The notes: a model not told the origin generated them from the sequence alone. DNA of 64,000 nucleotides from Clostridia bacterium (GCA_017937285.1 JAGBDU010000009.1:49677-113676); one strand, 5' to 3'. Positions 17,383-24,943 are shown, counted from the stretch's first letter. Numbers and translations: made by a program.

Positions 17383-17472
17383 TTGAGTTCTTTCGATTTA
17401 ATTTGGCGATTAATTGTTTTATTATTACTTAGTAATAGTAAAGATGACGAAAACCAAAATTCTCAAGATTAG
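17383..17472 (+). CDS. Small hydrophobic peptide, candidate type I toxin (locus 1)
   Basis: A 29-residue ORF starting with TTG 17383, with a near-perfect AAGGAGGTGA 5 bases upstream. The peptide has one short hydrophobic stretch (FDLIWRLIVLLLL) and an acidic/polar tail (KDDENQN). Size and layout resemble Fst/par and other type I toxins, but the sequence is not one I recognise. It is flanked by its own promoter and terminator, and a convergent antisense RNA can cover its start through direct repeats. Copy 2 at 34529 shares the N-terminal pattern D-L-[IV]-W-x-L-I. Toxicity is inferred from architecture only. Confidence 0.65.
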   Translation: MSSFDLIWRLIVLLLLSNSKDDENQNSQD

Positions 17473-17484
17473 TACAAACTAATC

Positions 17485-17509
17485 AAAGGCAGTCCGGTCA
17501 ACTGCCTTT
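17485..17509 (+). terminator. Terminator of the small-peptide mRNA (locus 1)
   Basis: AAAGGCAGT / ACTGCCTTT, loop CCGGTCA, then ATTTTTT. Bases 17495-17501 (CGGTCAA) are complementary to the antisense RNA loop. Confidence 0.85.
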
Positions 17510-17519
17510 ATTTTTTGCA

Positions 17520-17593
17520 AAAAAAAATGAGATATGCGGTCAACATATCTCTGTGAACATTCGAGTTCTTCGATTTATTCTCTTGCTTAAGCT
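17520..17593 (-). ncRNA. Antisense RNA of locus 1, candidate antitoxin
   Basis: A minus-strand consensus promoter: TTGACA (17623-17628), 17-base spacer, TATACT (17600-17605). About 70 bases on, a terminator GAGATATG / CATATCTC with loop TTGACCG is followed by ATTTTTTTTT. The RNA 5' part is complementary to 17553-17577, a direct repeat of 17374-17400 that covers the peptide's Shine-Dalgarno, start codon and first codons. This matches the RNA II role in pAD1 par. Confidence 0.75.
17553..17577. repeat. Direct repeat DRb of locus 1
   Basis: 25 bases repeating 17374-17400 (DRa) apart from two single-base gaps and one substitution. It provides the trans-pairing segment of the antisense RNA. Confidence 0.8.
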
Positions 17594-17661
17594 AAATATA
17601 GTATACTATATTTTTTATTATATGTCAAATGTTTTTTAAAAATTCATTTTAAACTCAATTT

Positions 17662-17919
17662 TTAGAATTTTTTTCGAATATCTTTTAATAAATCATTTAC
17701 ATCTATTCCAAGCACATGAGCAATGCCAAATAATTCATAATCTTTAACAGTCCTTTTATTATTTTCAATATCATATAAACTTTGCTTATGAATACTAATT
17801 CCCATTAATTCTAATTTTGCAGAAAGTTTTTCATAAGATAAATCTTTTTGCATTCTATATTCTTTTAGTAATCTTCCTATTACATTCATATTTCCATCAA
17901 ATCTTGCAATCAATGACAT
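17662..17919 (-). CDS. XRE-family transcriptional regulator
   Basis: 85 residues with a Cro/C1-type helix-turn-helix at about 12-68 (IGRLLKEYRMQKDLSYEKLS, then KQSLYDIENNKRT). GGAGTGA lies 8 bases before ATG 17919. It is divergent from the gene at 18041 and separated by a perfect 14-base palindrome at 17983, its likely operator. It would control the cargo transcript to the right and itself. Confidence 0.85.
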   Translation of the reverse strand: MSLIARFDGNMNVIGRLLKEYRMQKDLSYEKLSAKLELMGISIHKQSLYDIENNKRTVKDYELFGIAHVLGIDVNDLLKDIRKKF

Positions 17920-17982
17920 ATCTAAATCACTCCATAAATTTTTCTATGTATTGATTTTAATATTTTTCTGTGTTATATTCAT

Positions 17983-17996
17983 AAGTGTTAACACTT
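17983..17996. promoter_or_regulatory. Palindromic operator between divergent genes
   Basis: AAGTGTTAACACTT, a perfect 14-base palindrome midway between the XRE gene and the gene at 18041. Confidence 0.65.
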
Positions 17997-18040
17997 TATT
18001 GCAATTATATACCTAAAAAATTAAAAAGGAGCAACATCAC

Positions 18041-18244
18041 ATGGAACAATTAAACAAAGAATTTAATGTACCTTATTATATATTTGAAGAGATTATAGAC
18101 TATGTAGAACTTACAGCCAAAGGTTATTGTAAATGTATGAAATGGGAAAATATAAAGTCTTTATTAAGATTAGCAGTAGTAAATGACAGACTAACAGAGC
18201 AACAAGCAAAATTTTTAGAAAAGGAATTTTGTAGAGAAATATAG
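18041..18244 (+). CDS. Hypothetical small protein, 67 aa
   Basis: AAGGAG lies 8 bases before ATG. The protein is helical and acidic with basic patches (KCMKWENIKSLLRLAVVNDR), Cys residues at about 34 and 65, and no membrane segment. It is the first gene right of the XRE operator, 67 codons, well translated in appearance. Similar small proteins are common in Clostridial integrative elements, but I cannot name the family. Confidence 0.65.
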   Translation: MEQLNKEFNVPYYIFEEIIDYVELTAKGYCKCMKWENIKSLLRLAVVNDRLTEQQAKFLEKEFCREI

Positions 18245-18345
18245 GATTTTAATTTTTACTAATATTGAAATAATTTTTATTTTATGCTATAAAATAAATA
18301 GATAAATTTTATAGAATTACAAAGGTTAATCTTGGAGGAACACAG

Positions 18346-18804
18346 ATGTTAATGGATAATATGATAGCTTATGCAGAAATAGATGAAATATTAAATTTAT
18401 TAGAAGATAAATACAGAGAGAAAGTACCAGAAAAGGTAAGAACTTTTTTCAAAGAAGAAAAAATGTTTGATTACAAACCTACAATAGATGTAAATACACC
18501 ATTAATACAACAAAATTTAAAAAGAGAAACAATAGTATTGTTAGCAATATTAAATATAAATTATTGGTGCGAAAATGAAGAAGAAAAGCAATTTTTCCTT
18601 AATGAATTAGCAAAAAATGAAGATGAAAAGAAAAAACTTGAAGAAAAATATAATCCAGATAATTTATTTAAAAATAAAAATAATAACGATGTAAGCACAG
18701 ATAAAATAGTTGAGCCACAAAATATTTCAATGGTAGAATATAGGAAACAAGGAATATTTAAAAGAATTTTAGATAAAATTACTAGATTTTTCAAAAAGAA
18801 TTAG
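18346..18804 (+). CDS. Hypothetical protein with amphipathic basic tail, 152 aa
   Basis: GGAGG lies 7 bases before ATG 18346. The N-terminal 95 residues are helical (EIDEILNLLEDKYREKVPEK, then RETIVLLAILNINYWC), followed by an acidic linker and a C-terminal amphipathic segment FKRILDKITRFFKK. A similar aromatic-basic segment opens the protein at 33575. The stop codon overlaps the ribosome site of the next gene, so the two are translationally coupled. The family is unknown to me; a partner or targeting role for the following metallopeptidase-like protein is possible. Confidence 0.65.
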   Translation: MLMDNMIAYAEIDEILNLLEDKYREKVPEKVRTFFKEEKMFDYKPTIDVNTPLIQQNLKRETIVLLAILNINYWCENEEEKQFFLNELAKNEDEKKKLEEKYNPDNLFKNKNNNDVSTDKIVEPQNISMVEYRKQGIFKRILDKITRFFKKN

Positions 18805-18813
18805 GAGTAGTTT

Positions 18814-19659
18814 ATGGAAATTTATAGAAAACAAATGGATAGAAAAATCCTTGAACAATTAAAAGACAAGATTCTAATTTATTTAAAAAATAGAGGATTT
18901 CAAAAATGTGAATTTATAAGAGAAAATTTAGATAAGGTTGCAGGTTTATATGTTGAAAACATGATAGAAAGAGACGGACCTAGAATGCAAAGCAGAGGTG
19001 AAAAAGGTCAAACTGTTAAAGAAAATGGAACATATAAAATTGTAAAAAAGCCAAGTGAAATAGCTATAGATAAAGGATTTGTTCTATTTGATGAAAACGA
19101 TAACCCAATAGGAATAGATGCTAATGTTAGAAAACTTATAATGACACAATTAACACATGAGTTAATACATTCTGGATCAAGATTTGATGGGCATAGTGGA
19201 ATTAAAACTACAAAACAAAATACAGGACTTGATGAAGGTATGACTCAAATGTTTACAGAAAAAATATGGGGATATACTCTTAGTCCTAATTCTGATAGTA
19301 AGTATAAAGATTTTAAGAAAATATCTAAAATATTAGATGCTACATTTGGAGAACAAGTAAGTATAGATGCTTATTTTAATCATTCAGATGCTTTAGAAAA
19401 TGCCTGTAATAATCTATCTCAAAATAATAAGTTTTATAGTGATATAAATAAGTATTTAACTTCAACTTATGATATGAGAAAAGCTGTTCCAAAAGATAGT
19501 AGAGATAAATATTATCAAACTATAATGCAACCAATATCAGAAAAAATGATAGATTTAGTATATGATAAAGTATGTGCAGAAATAGTAATTCCAAAACTAA
19601 AGACATTGTCAAAAGATGAACAGCGGAAAATATTTGCACGACATATTAGACTCAATTAA
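18814..19659 (+). CDS. Zinc metallopeptidase-like protein, N-terminal part (frameshifted)
   Basis: 281 residues read from ATG 18814 (AGGAG 6 bases upstream). A zincin motif LTHELIH is at about residue 110, with a second conserved stretch GLDEGMTQMFTEKI about 25 residues later that can supply the third ligand, so a gluzincin-type metallopeptidase is likely. No signal peptide is visible. The frame ends 18 codons after it would naturally join the next ORF. Skipping one A in the AAAA run near 19625-19629 joins the two into a protein of about 719 residues. The gene is therefore probably broken, or contains a sequencing indel. Confidence 0.7.
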   Translation: MEIYRKQMDRKILEQLKDKILIYLKNRGFQKCEFIRENLDKVAGLYVENMIERDGPRMQSRGEKGQTVKENGTYKIVKKPSEIAIDKGFVLFDENDNPIGIDANVRKLIMTQLTHELIHSGSRFDGHSGIKTTKQNTGLDEGMTQMFTEKIWGYTLSPNSDSKYKDFKKISKILDATFGEQVSIDAYFNHSDALENACNNLSQNNKFYSDINKYLTSTYDMRKAVPKDSRDKYYQTIMQPISEKMIDLVYDKVCAEIVIPKLKTLSKDEQRKIFARHIRLN

Positions 19660-20974
19660 GGATGAACCTACAATCTTGAAAAAACTATCTGAAACAATAG
19701 TAAGATATGCAAATATGACTGAAAAAGAGCTTACAGAACAAATAAATGATATAGATAAAAGTTTGCAACAGACAGAAAAGGTAAAACAATTTGTTATAGA
19801 TGTTTACAAATCACAGGATTGTAGTAAATTAGTTGATATATCTGAAGATGGAACAATACGAACAACTGGCGAAAATGCTTTTACTATAGAAGATGAAAGT
19901 TTAAAAGAGAAAATTTTTGCTAAATTATATTTTCAAGAGAGACAAGGCTCAAAGGATAAATTTGAAGAAAAGGTAAGTAATTTCTATGGTAGTGGTAAAA
20001 CAGATTTTAAATTTGGCAAAGCAACAGATACTCCATTAGCTAGAAAAAAAGTATTCTCTGCTATGAAAATAACTGCAAGAGAACAAGGATATGTTGTACT
20101 TAATTCATTGGAAGAATGTGAAAGTGGAGAAAATATACAAATACAAGCAGTAGAAGCTCAAAAAGGAAAAACAATTAGTTTTCAAGATTTAAAGAGTATA
20201 TACCAAAAGTTAGATATTTTTTATAAGGATGATGATTATACAAAATTATATGTTAAAAATAGAGCTACAGGTAAGGAAATAATAGATCCCCAACTGCAAA
20301 CAATGGGAAGATTTGCAGCAATATGGGCAGGTGCAGCTGGAACAAAATGGATGTCTGATGAAGAAATAAGAGGAATTACCTATGCTTTTAATGAGCCTAG
20401 TGAAAGAGTATTCTCTAAACTAGGAGAATTAGTAGGAAAATCTATGACAGAAAAAGGTACTATTGATACAGAATCTATTTATAAAGAAATAACAAATGAC
20501 AACTATAAACATTCTGAAGAAATAGTAAGGACATTATTATCTAATCCATCAAGTATTAAAATTGTATATGATTTTTATAAGATGCAAAATGATGATGCAA
20601 AATTAGAAACAAGACTAGCTAAAAGCACCAATGAAATTTTATATGGATATTCATCAGAGGATAGTTTAGTGGTAGAAAAATCGGAAGATATGATGAAATC
20701 AATTCCAGATTTTGAATCAAAAGGTATTTCAATTGGTGATGTAAAATCAAGTATATCAAAAGGCAAGGTAACTACACAGGAAAACCAAAGAGCAACACAA
20801 GATATGAAAAAGTTAATGGAAATAAAAAGATTACAAGTTATGCAGAAAACCGGTCAAGCCTTAACTCCAGAACAAAAACGATTACTAGATGAGCATATAC
20901 GACAAACAAATGAGGCACAAGTTAGATTTAGAAATCAGCAAAATCAAAAGAAAAGTAAAGGACTATCATTGTAA
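19616..20974 (+). CDS. Metallopeptidase-like protein, C-terminal part (frameshifted)
   Basis: 452 residues from ATG 19616, overlapping the previous ORF by 44 bases. The real reading probably enters at about 19630 (KYLHDILDSIKDEPTILKKL) by a one-base shift from the upstream frame; no ribosome site precedes 19616. The protein is helical, with a glycine-rich central part (AAIWAGAAGTKWMSDEEIRG) and a Gln/Lys-rich tail. No known domain is recognised. It ends 18 bases before the convergent relaxase gene. Confidence 0.6.
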   Translation: MNSGKYLHDILDSIKDEPTILKKLSETIVRYANMTEKELTEQINDIDKSLQQTEKVKQFVIDVYKSQDCSKLVDISEDGTIRTTGENAFTIEDESLKEKIFAKLYFQERQGSKDKFEEKVSNFYGSGKTDFKFGKATDTPLARKKVFSAMKITAREQGYVVLNSLEECESGENIQIQAVEAQKGKTISFQDLKSIYQKLDIFYKDDDYTKLYVKNRATGKEIIDPQLQTMGRFAAIWAGAAGTKWMSDEEIRGITYAFNEPSERVFSKLGELVGKSMTEKGTIDTESIYKEITNDNYKHSEEIVRTLLSNPSSIKIVYDFYKMQNDDAKLETRLAKSTNEILYGYSSEDSLVVEKSEDMMKSIPDFESKGISIGDVKSSISKGKVTTQENQRATQDMKKLMEIKRLQVMQKTGQALTPEQKRLLDEHIRQTNEAQVRFRNQQNQKKSKGLSL

Positions 20975-20991
20975 TAAAAGCAGGAATGGGA

Positions 20992-22239
20992 TTATAACTC
21001 CAAATCCCATTCTTTTTCTATCTCTTCTTTTTTTATTTGTTGTTTTGGATCAAGAGAAATATTAGTGTCTTTCTCAAAAGTTTTAACGAGTTCTTTTGAA
21101 TCGCCTAAACTAAATTTGTCGCAAATCCATTCTATAAATTTATCAATGGCAAAATAAAATTTATCTATAATTTTATGAAGATGACTATTTTCTTTTTCTA
21201 ATTTATGATATTTCCCTTTATATTCATATTCCAAATTATAAGTTTTTTCTTCAAATTCTTCTTCTAACTCTCTTTTTTTATTTCTAAAGTCAAAATCAAG
21301 ATTATTACTTTTTAGCTTATATTCGCGTTCCAAATTCTTAACAGTATTGTGTAATTCTTCATTATCAGCAATTATTTTATCTCGTTCTTTTTGATACTTT
21401 TCAGCCTCATCAACAACTTGAGATTGTTTTGATAATTCCTTATGTATTGATAGGTTATCTTTATATAATTCTTTAATTAACTCATCTTTAGGTTTTATAA
21501 TTTCTTCTAATATTCTTTCATCTCGCTTTAGTGAAAATTTACTAATATCATTTATATTTGGAACTTCTGGCAATTCTAGTTTTATTTCATTTAAAATTTT
21601 CTTGGTATTTTCGTAATTTGTAATTTTCTTATATTCTTCAACTGTATAATGTTTTCTTTCAGTATCTTCAACGAACATTCCTCTTTCTAAATCAAAGCCT
21701 TTTGATTTTACATGATTAAAGTAAGTATCTTGTAGCTTTCTGTAACTATCTCTTCCTTTCCAAAAATCTCTTGCACATATTTTATCAATTTCTTTTCCTT
21801 CTTTATCTTTTGTATGAACTACAGGAACAAACATTAAGTGCATATGTGGTGCTCCTTCATCAAGATGCACTACTGCTGATATTATATTCTTTTCTCCTAG
21901 ATTTTTATAATCACAAATAAATTTATAGCATTCATCAAAATATCTTTTTGTTTCTTTCTCTCCAATTCTATCAAAGAATGCTTGATCAGAAGTAAATACC
22001 ATTTGGCACATTATTATACTATTGCTACGAAGATGACATTGCACATTATTTTCTTTCAGATATTTATCAAATTCTTTTGTGTATGTTAGTTCATTTTTCT
22101 TAATGTAATAATTTAAATATGTTTTTGTTGGATCAATATCCTTATTAGTATGATTTTTTGCTTTTCTATCATTGTGAGTTCCTTTTCCATTTATTTCTGC
22201 TCGTGTTAATTTTTCATTTCTGACGATAGCGTAACTCAT
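20992..22239 (-). CDS. mobV: MobV-family relaxase of IME2
   Basis: 415 residues from ATG 22239. GGAGGTG lies upstream and the start MSYAIVRN matches that of the IME1 relaxase, whereas the longer frame to 22299 runs into the oriT region. Motifs: HNDRKAKN near residue 22 and HLDEGAPHMH near 128, followed by a long coiled coil. It is a paralogue of the IME1 relaxase with clear divergence. It should act at the oriT at 22285. Confidence 0.93.
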   Translation of the reverse strand: MSYAIVRNEKLTRAEINGKGTHNDRKAKNHTNKDIDPTKTYLNYYIKKNELTYTKEFDKYLKENNVQCHLRSNSIIMCQMVFTSDQAFFDRIGEKETKRYFDECYKFICDYKNLGEKNIISAVVHLDEGAPHMHLMFVPVVHTKDKEGKEIDKICARDFWKGRDSYRKLQDTYFNHVKSKGFDLERGMFVEDTERKHYTVEEYKKITNYENTKKILNEIKLELPEVPNINDISKFSLKRDERILEEIIKPKDELIKELYKDNLSIHKELSKQSQVVDEAEKYQKERDKIIADNEELHNTVKNLEREYKLKSNNLDFDFRNKKRELEEEFEEKTYNLEYEYKGKYHKLEKENSHLHKIIDKFYFAIDKFIEWICDKFSLGDSKELVKTFEKDTNISLDPKQQIKKEEIEKEWDLEL

Positions 22240-22284
22240 ATCTCCATGCACCTCCTTCTTCGCTCGAGATATTGTTTCAATGTC

Positions 22285-22312
22285 TAACACACTAGACAAA
22301 CAAAGTTTGTCT
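22285..22312 (-). other. oriT: oriT of IME2, pMV158-like
   Basis: On the minus strand AGACAAAC / GTTTGTCT forms an 8-pair hairpin directly followed by TAGTGTGTTA (plus 22285-22294), the MobV nic sequence. The core is identical to that of IME1; the hairpin bases differ. Confidence 0.85.
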
Positions 22313-22313
22313 G

Positions 22314-22465
22314 TGTGGCAGGGTTACTTAACCCCACACCCCAAAACCTAAAATTGCCTACCTGCATTTTTAGGTTTTTTCATAAAAATTTGCTTATCGC
22401 AATTTTTATGAATGTGAGCAAAAAAATAAATTTTTTACTCACAACAAAAAAGCACTTATGCTTTT
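22314..22465. other. Hairpin cluster next to oriT of IME2
   Basis: A series of hairpins matching that of IME1 in order: GGGTTA / TAACCC, AACCTAAAA / TTTTTAGGTT, CATAAAAATT / AATTTTTATG, then AAAAAAGCA / TGCTTTTTT. The bases differ from IME1 but pairing is retained. Confidence 0.55.
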
Positions 22466-22519
22466 TTGGATTCACTTTAGCAACTACAAAGCAGAAACCA
22501 GAGGGAGAGAGCTAAAGTG

Positions 22520-22985
22520 AATTAGGTGTAATAATCCCATTCATGAAAAATAGAATTATTACACCTATATAAGTTGAAACCGTCGGTCGTTCGCCTCGTT
22601 TCATAGGTAGTCTAGTAAGTAGCTTTTGCTACTATAATTGCTGATACTACTTTGTATCTTTGTTCATACTTGCCCAAACTTTTTACAATTACAAATCCAT
22701 TTCAAGTTTTGCCACCGAATACTCTTTTATTATTGTGAGTCTGTGTTCTAAAATCTCACTCACGCACTTTGTACAATTAGACTGCTTATACAAATACGAA
22801 TGAACTTTATAGCATCGGCTCATCACACCAAACACTTTTTAAGAGGTGTTGCATTTCTCTTTGCACGACAAAAAAGCCCCTTTGTAGTTTTTATTTCTAC
22901 AAAGGGACTTTGTCGATAATTTTCTTATTTAGTTTGCTCTCACAATTGCTTTGTAGCGATTTTAAATTAGAGAGAGTATAGTTAA
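22520..22985. other. Noncoding stretch with several hairpins
   Basis: No credible ORF. It contains an inverted repeat AGGTGTAATAA / TTATTACACCT near 22523-22567, a TGAAAC / GTTTCA hairpin near 22573, and a terminator-like CCCTTTGTAG / CTACAAAGGG near 22879-22907. It is slightly more GC-rich than its surroundings. Decayed plasmid-type replication region is one possibility. Confidence 0.35.
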
Positions 22986-22989
22986 TAAC

Positions 22990-23727
22990 TTATTTTCTAT
23001 CAAATTTTTCTATATAAAATTGTTCTATATGTTTTCCTAAAAAATCAACATATTCTTTTAATAATTTCAAACTATCTTCTATTACATTTTTTATTTCAGT
23101 ACTTGATTTTGATTGTCTAACGCCATAAGATATTAATCCGCTTTTATGATATTCTGGAAGTGATCTAGTATTTAATGGTGAAAAACTATGTGTTAACTGG
23201 TTCCTTAAATTTTCCATCTCTTTATAAACTGGATTTGTTTGTATATATATCAAATATTTATACAATTTTTCATCATTTATTTTTAGATATTTTATCACAC
23301 GAGATATTATATCTTTCTCATAATGATTTATTCCCAGATTATATAAGTTACTAATTATATGTATAGTTCTTTCGAAATTACTTTTTATTTCAAACAAACA
23401 AATTCTACTAAAATAATTAAAATAATACTTATTTATATAATCTATTTCTTGATATTCTTTTTCATTAAGGTCAACTTCTCTATATTCTGGAATACCTTTA
23501 TTATAATAATTACAAACTAATATATATGGAATTTCTATGTTTAACATAGTGAAGTTAAATTCATTTATCCATGGTAAAACATTATCATAATAATCTAACT
23601 CATCGCCATAACAAGGATCATTTTGTATCTCATATTTTACTTGTATTCTTATTTTCTCAATATCTTTTGTAATTTTATGTGCTTCTTCTACCTCAGGAAA
23701 TTGAAAATAGTTATATATACTTTTCAT
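22990..23727 (-). CDS. HEPN-domain protein (Cthe_2314-like), candidate toxin/effector
   Basis: 245 residues, mostly helical. Near residue 176 is ENLRNQLTH, an R-x4-H motif of the HEPN superfamily whose active members are RNases. The C-terminal 45 residues are a long helix. I associate it with the Cthe_2314-like HEPN type with moderate confidence. It is the second gene of a two-gene minus-strand unit, 15 bases after a membrane-protein gene, and lies beside attR, a usual place for defence cargo. RNase activity and defence are inferred. Confidence 0.6.
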   Translation of the reverse strand: MKSIYNYFQFPEVEEAHKITKDIEKIRIQVKYEIQNDPCYGDELDYYDNVLPWINEFNFTMLNIEIPYILVCNYYNKGIPEYREVDLNEKEYQEIDYINKYYFNYFSRICLFEIKSNFERTIHIISNLYNLGINHYEKDIISRVIKYLKINDEKLYKYLIYIQTNPVYKEMENLRNQLTHSFSPLNTRSLPEYHKSGLISYGVRQSKSSTEIKNVIEDSLKLLKEYVDFLGKHIEQFYIEKFDRK

Positions 23728-23742
23728 AAATTTTACTCCTTG

Positions 23743-24210
23743 TTAAAAATATTTTTTCAGTTTGTCAGTTATATCTATATAATATAGGTTATACTTACTA
23801 GTATCTTTCTCTTGGCAAAAGTTATTAATGCTTTTTAATAATTCGTCGTCAAAGAAGAGTTTTACTTTATAGCTTTCTACTATTAATAACTGAATGGCTT
23901 GTTCTTTATTCTTATTATTCACTATCATGCCCATTAAATCTATAATATTTAATGCTACTTCTTTTTGAACTTTATATGTTTCTAATTTCTTATTATTTCT
24001 TTGTTCTAATCCTTTTGAAAAATAGCCTCCTATAAAAACTGTTATAATTAAAGTTATTAAAGATTGAATTAGAGTATCATTTGAAATTTCAGTAGTTGCA
24101 AGCTTAACAATCAAATCATATAAAAGATAAGCAAAAAATGCAAATAGTCCCATACCAAATATTATAGCAATTACAGAGTATATCCAATATCCCTTTTGTG
24201 TTTCTTTCAT
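23743..24210 (-). CDS. Two-helix membrane protein paired with HEPN protein
   Basis: 155 residues. Two membrane segments at about 10-36 (WIYSVIAIIFGMGLFAFFAY) and 47-66, then a cytoplasmic helical domain of about 85 residues. AAAGGA lies upstream of the ATG. It is the first gene of the unit with the HEPN protein. The layout resembles membrane sensor/effector partners in small defence or abortive-infection operons, but I recognise no named family. Confidence 0.6.
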   Translation of the reverse strand: MKETQKGYWIYSVIAIIFGMGLFAFFAYLLYDLIVKLATTEISNDTLIQSLITLIITVFIGGYFSKGLEQRNNKKLETYKVQKEVALNIIDLMGMIVNNKNKEQAIQLLIVESYKVKLFFDDELLKSINNFCQEKDTSKYNLYYIDITDKLKKYF

Positions 24211-24316
24211 ATAATCAGTCCTTTCCTAGAATTTATTAATATATAACATATTTTAATAAAAAAGTCTAATATTATAAAAATATCAATAATAAGTTAGACT
24301 GTTATTCTATCAAAAG

Positions 24317-24335
24317 TTCTAACATAGTTCTAACA
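24317..24335. promoter_or_regulatory. IME2 right arm-type integrase sites
   Basis: Two TTCTAACA copies 11 bases apart, about 155 bases inside att copy 3, matching the IME1 right-end spacing. Confidence 0.65.
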
Positions 24336-24489
24336 CTTAATTCAAAATTTTAGGAAAGGAATTTTTGGTTTGTTATTGCATATTTAACAATACTTGTGCT
24401 ATAATCTCCTACAGAGAAGCTAAATAGGTTAATTATCAAAAGAGATTAATTGATGTTATCTAATGGTAAAAAGCAGATGGCGTAAAATT

Positions 24490-24545
24490 CTTAAAATCCT
24501 GCGGTTGAATAAACCGTGCCGGTTCGATTCCGGCCATCTGCACCA
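24490..24545. repeat. attR: att copy 3
   Basis: An exact 56-base copy of the tRNA-Leu 3' half. Beyond it the TTAGAACC of the elements is absent, so the original chromosome resumes at 24546. GCAGATGGC at 24473-24481 could pair with GCCATCTGC of the copy. Confidence 0.9.
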
Positions 24546-24578
24546 ACGACGTATCTGTTCGAACCAACAGATAGATTA

Positions 24579-24607
24579 AAAATCATTCAAGTAAGTTGGA
24601 TGATTTT
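24579..24607 (+). terminator. Original chromosomal tRNA-Leu terminator
   Basis: AAAATCATTCAA pairs with TTGGATGATTTT (one G-T) and is followed by TTT. A small hairpin ATCTGTT / AACAGAT precedes it at 24553. It would have followed tRNA-Leu before the integrations. Confidence 0.7.
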
Positions 24608-24662
24608 TTTCTTTCCCCAAAAACATCATCCAATATCCTAAAAAGAAAGGATGGTGCTTGAA

Positions 24663-24935
24663 ATGAAGATAATTAAAGAAGAACTACGATTTGAGGAAAA
24701 CTTAAAGAAAAGACTAGAGTTTATATGTGAGTTCTCAAAGGTTACTCCTACTTTTGTTAATGGTAGTATAAGAAAAATTGAGAAAACTAATATTTCTTAT
24801 ATAGAACCACATAGAGTAATTGTAAAAGACACAACATTTCTGGTCTTTAACTATTCTAATGATGTTTATATATCCAATCTGGCAAAAAAGATAAAATTAT
24901 CAGAATTAGAAAGTTATATAAACAGCATAAAATAG
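24663..24935 (+). CDS. Hypothetical protein, 90 aa
   Basis: ATG 24663 is used because AAAGGATGG lies about 8 bases upstream; the ATG at 24651 sits on the ribosome site itself. The N-terminus is charged and helical (IKEELRFEENLKKRLEF) and the rest is predicted strands (HRVIVKDTTFLVFNY). It lies between attR and the serine-recombinase element, so it may be chromosomal or the first gene of the third element. Family not recognised. Confidence 0.55.
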   Translation: MKIIKEELRFEENLKKRLEFICEFSKVTPTFVNGSIRKIEKTNISYIEPHRVIVKDTTFLVFNYSNDVYISNLAKKIKLSELESYINSIK

Positions 24936-24943
24936 CCCAAAAG

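Larger units (their letters stand above)
13989..24545. mobile_element. IME2, integrative mobilizable element in tandem with IME1
   Basis: A 10.6 kb element bounded by att copies 2 and 3. It carries integrase, excisionase, an HTH protein, a DUF6076-like protein, a peptide/antisense locus, an XRE regulator, small cargo genes, a frameshifted metallopeptidase-like gene, MobV relaxase with oriT, and a HEPN plus membrane-protein pair. Gene order at the left end parallels IME1. There is no RepA and no secretion system. Confidence 0.88.

Noticed and set aside
22315..22515. 66-codon ORF beside oriT of IME2
   Set aside because: It spans the hairpin cluster and has no ribosome site or recognisable sequence.
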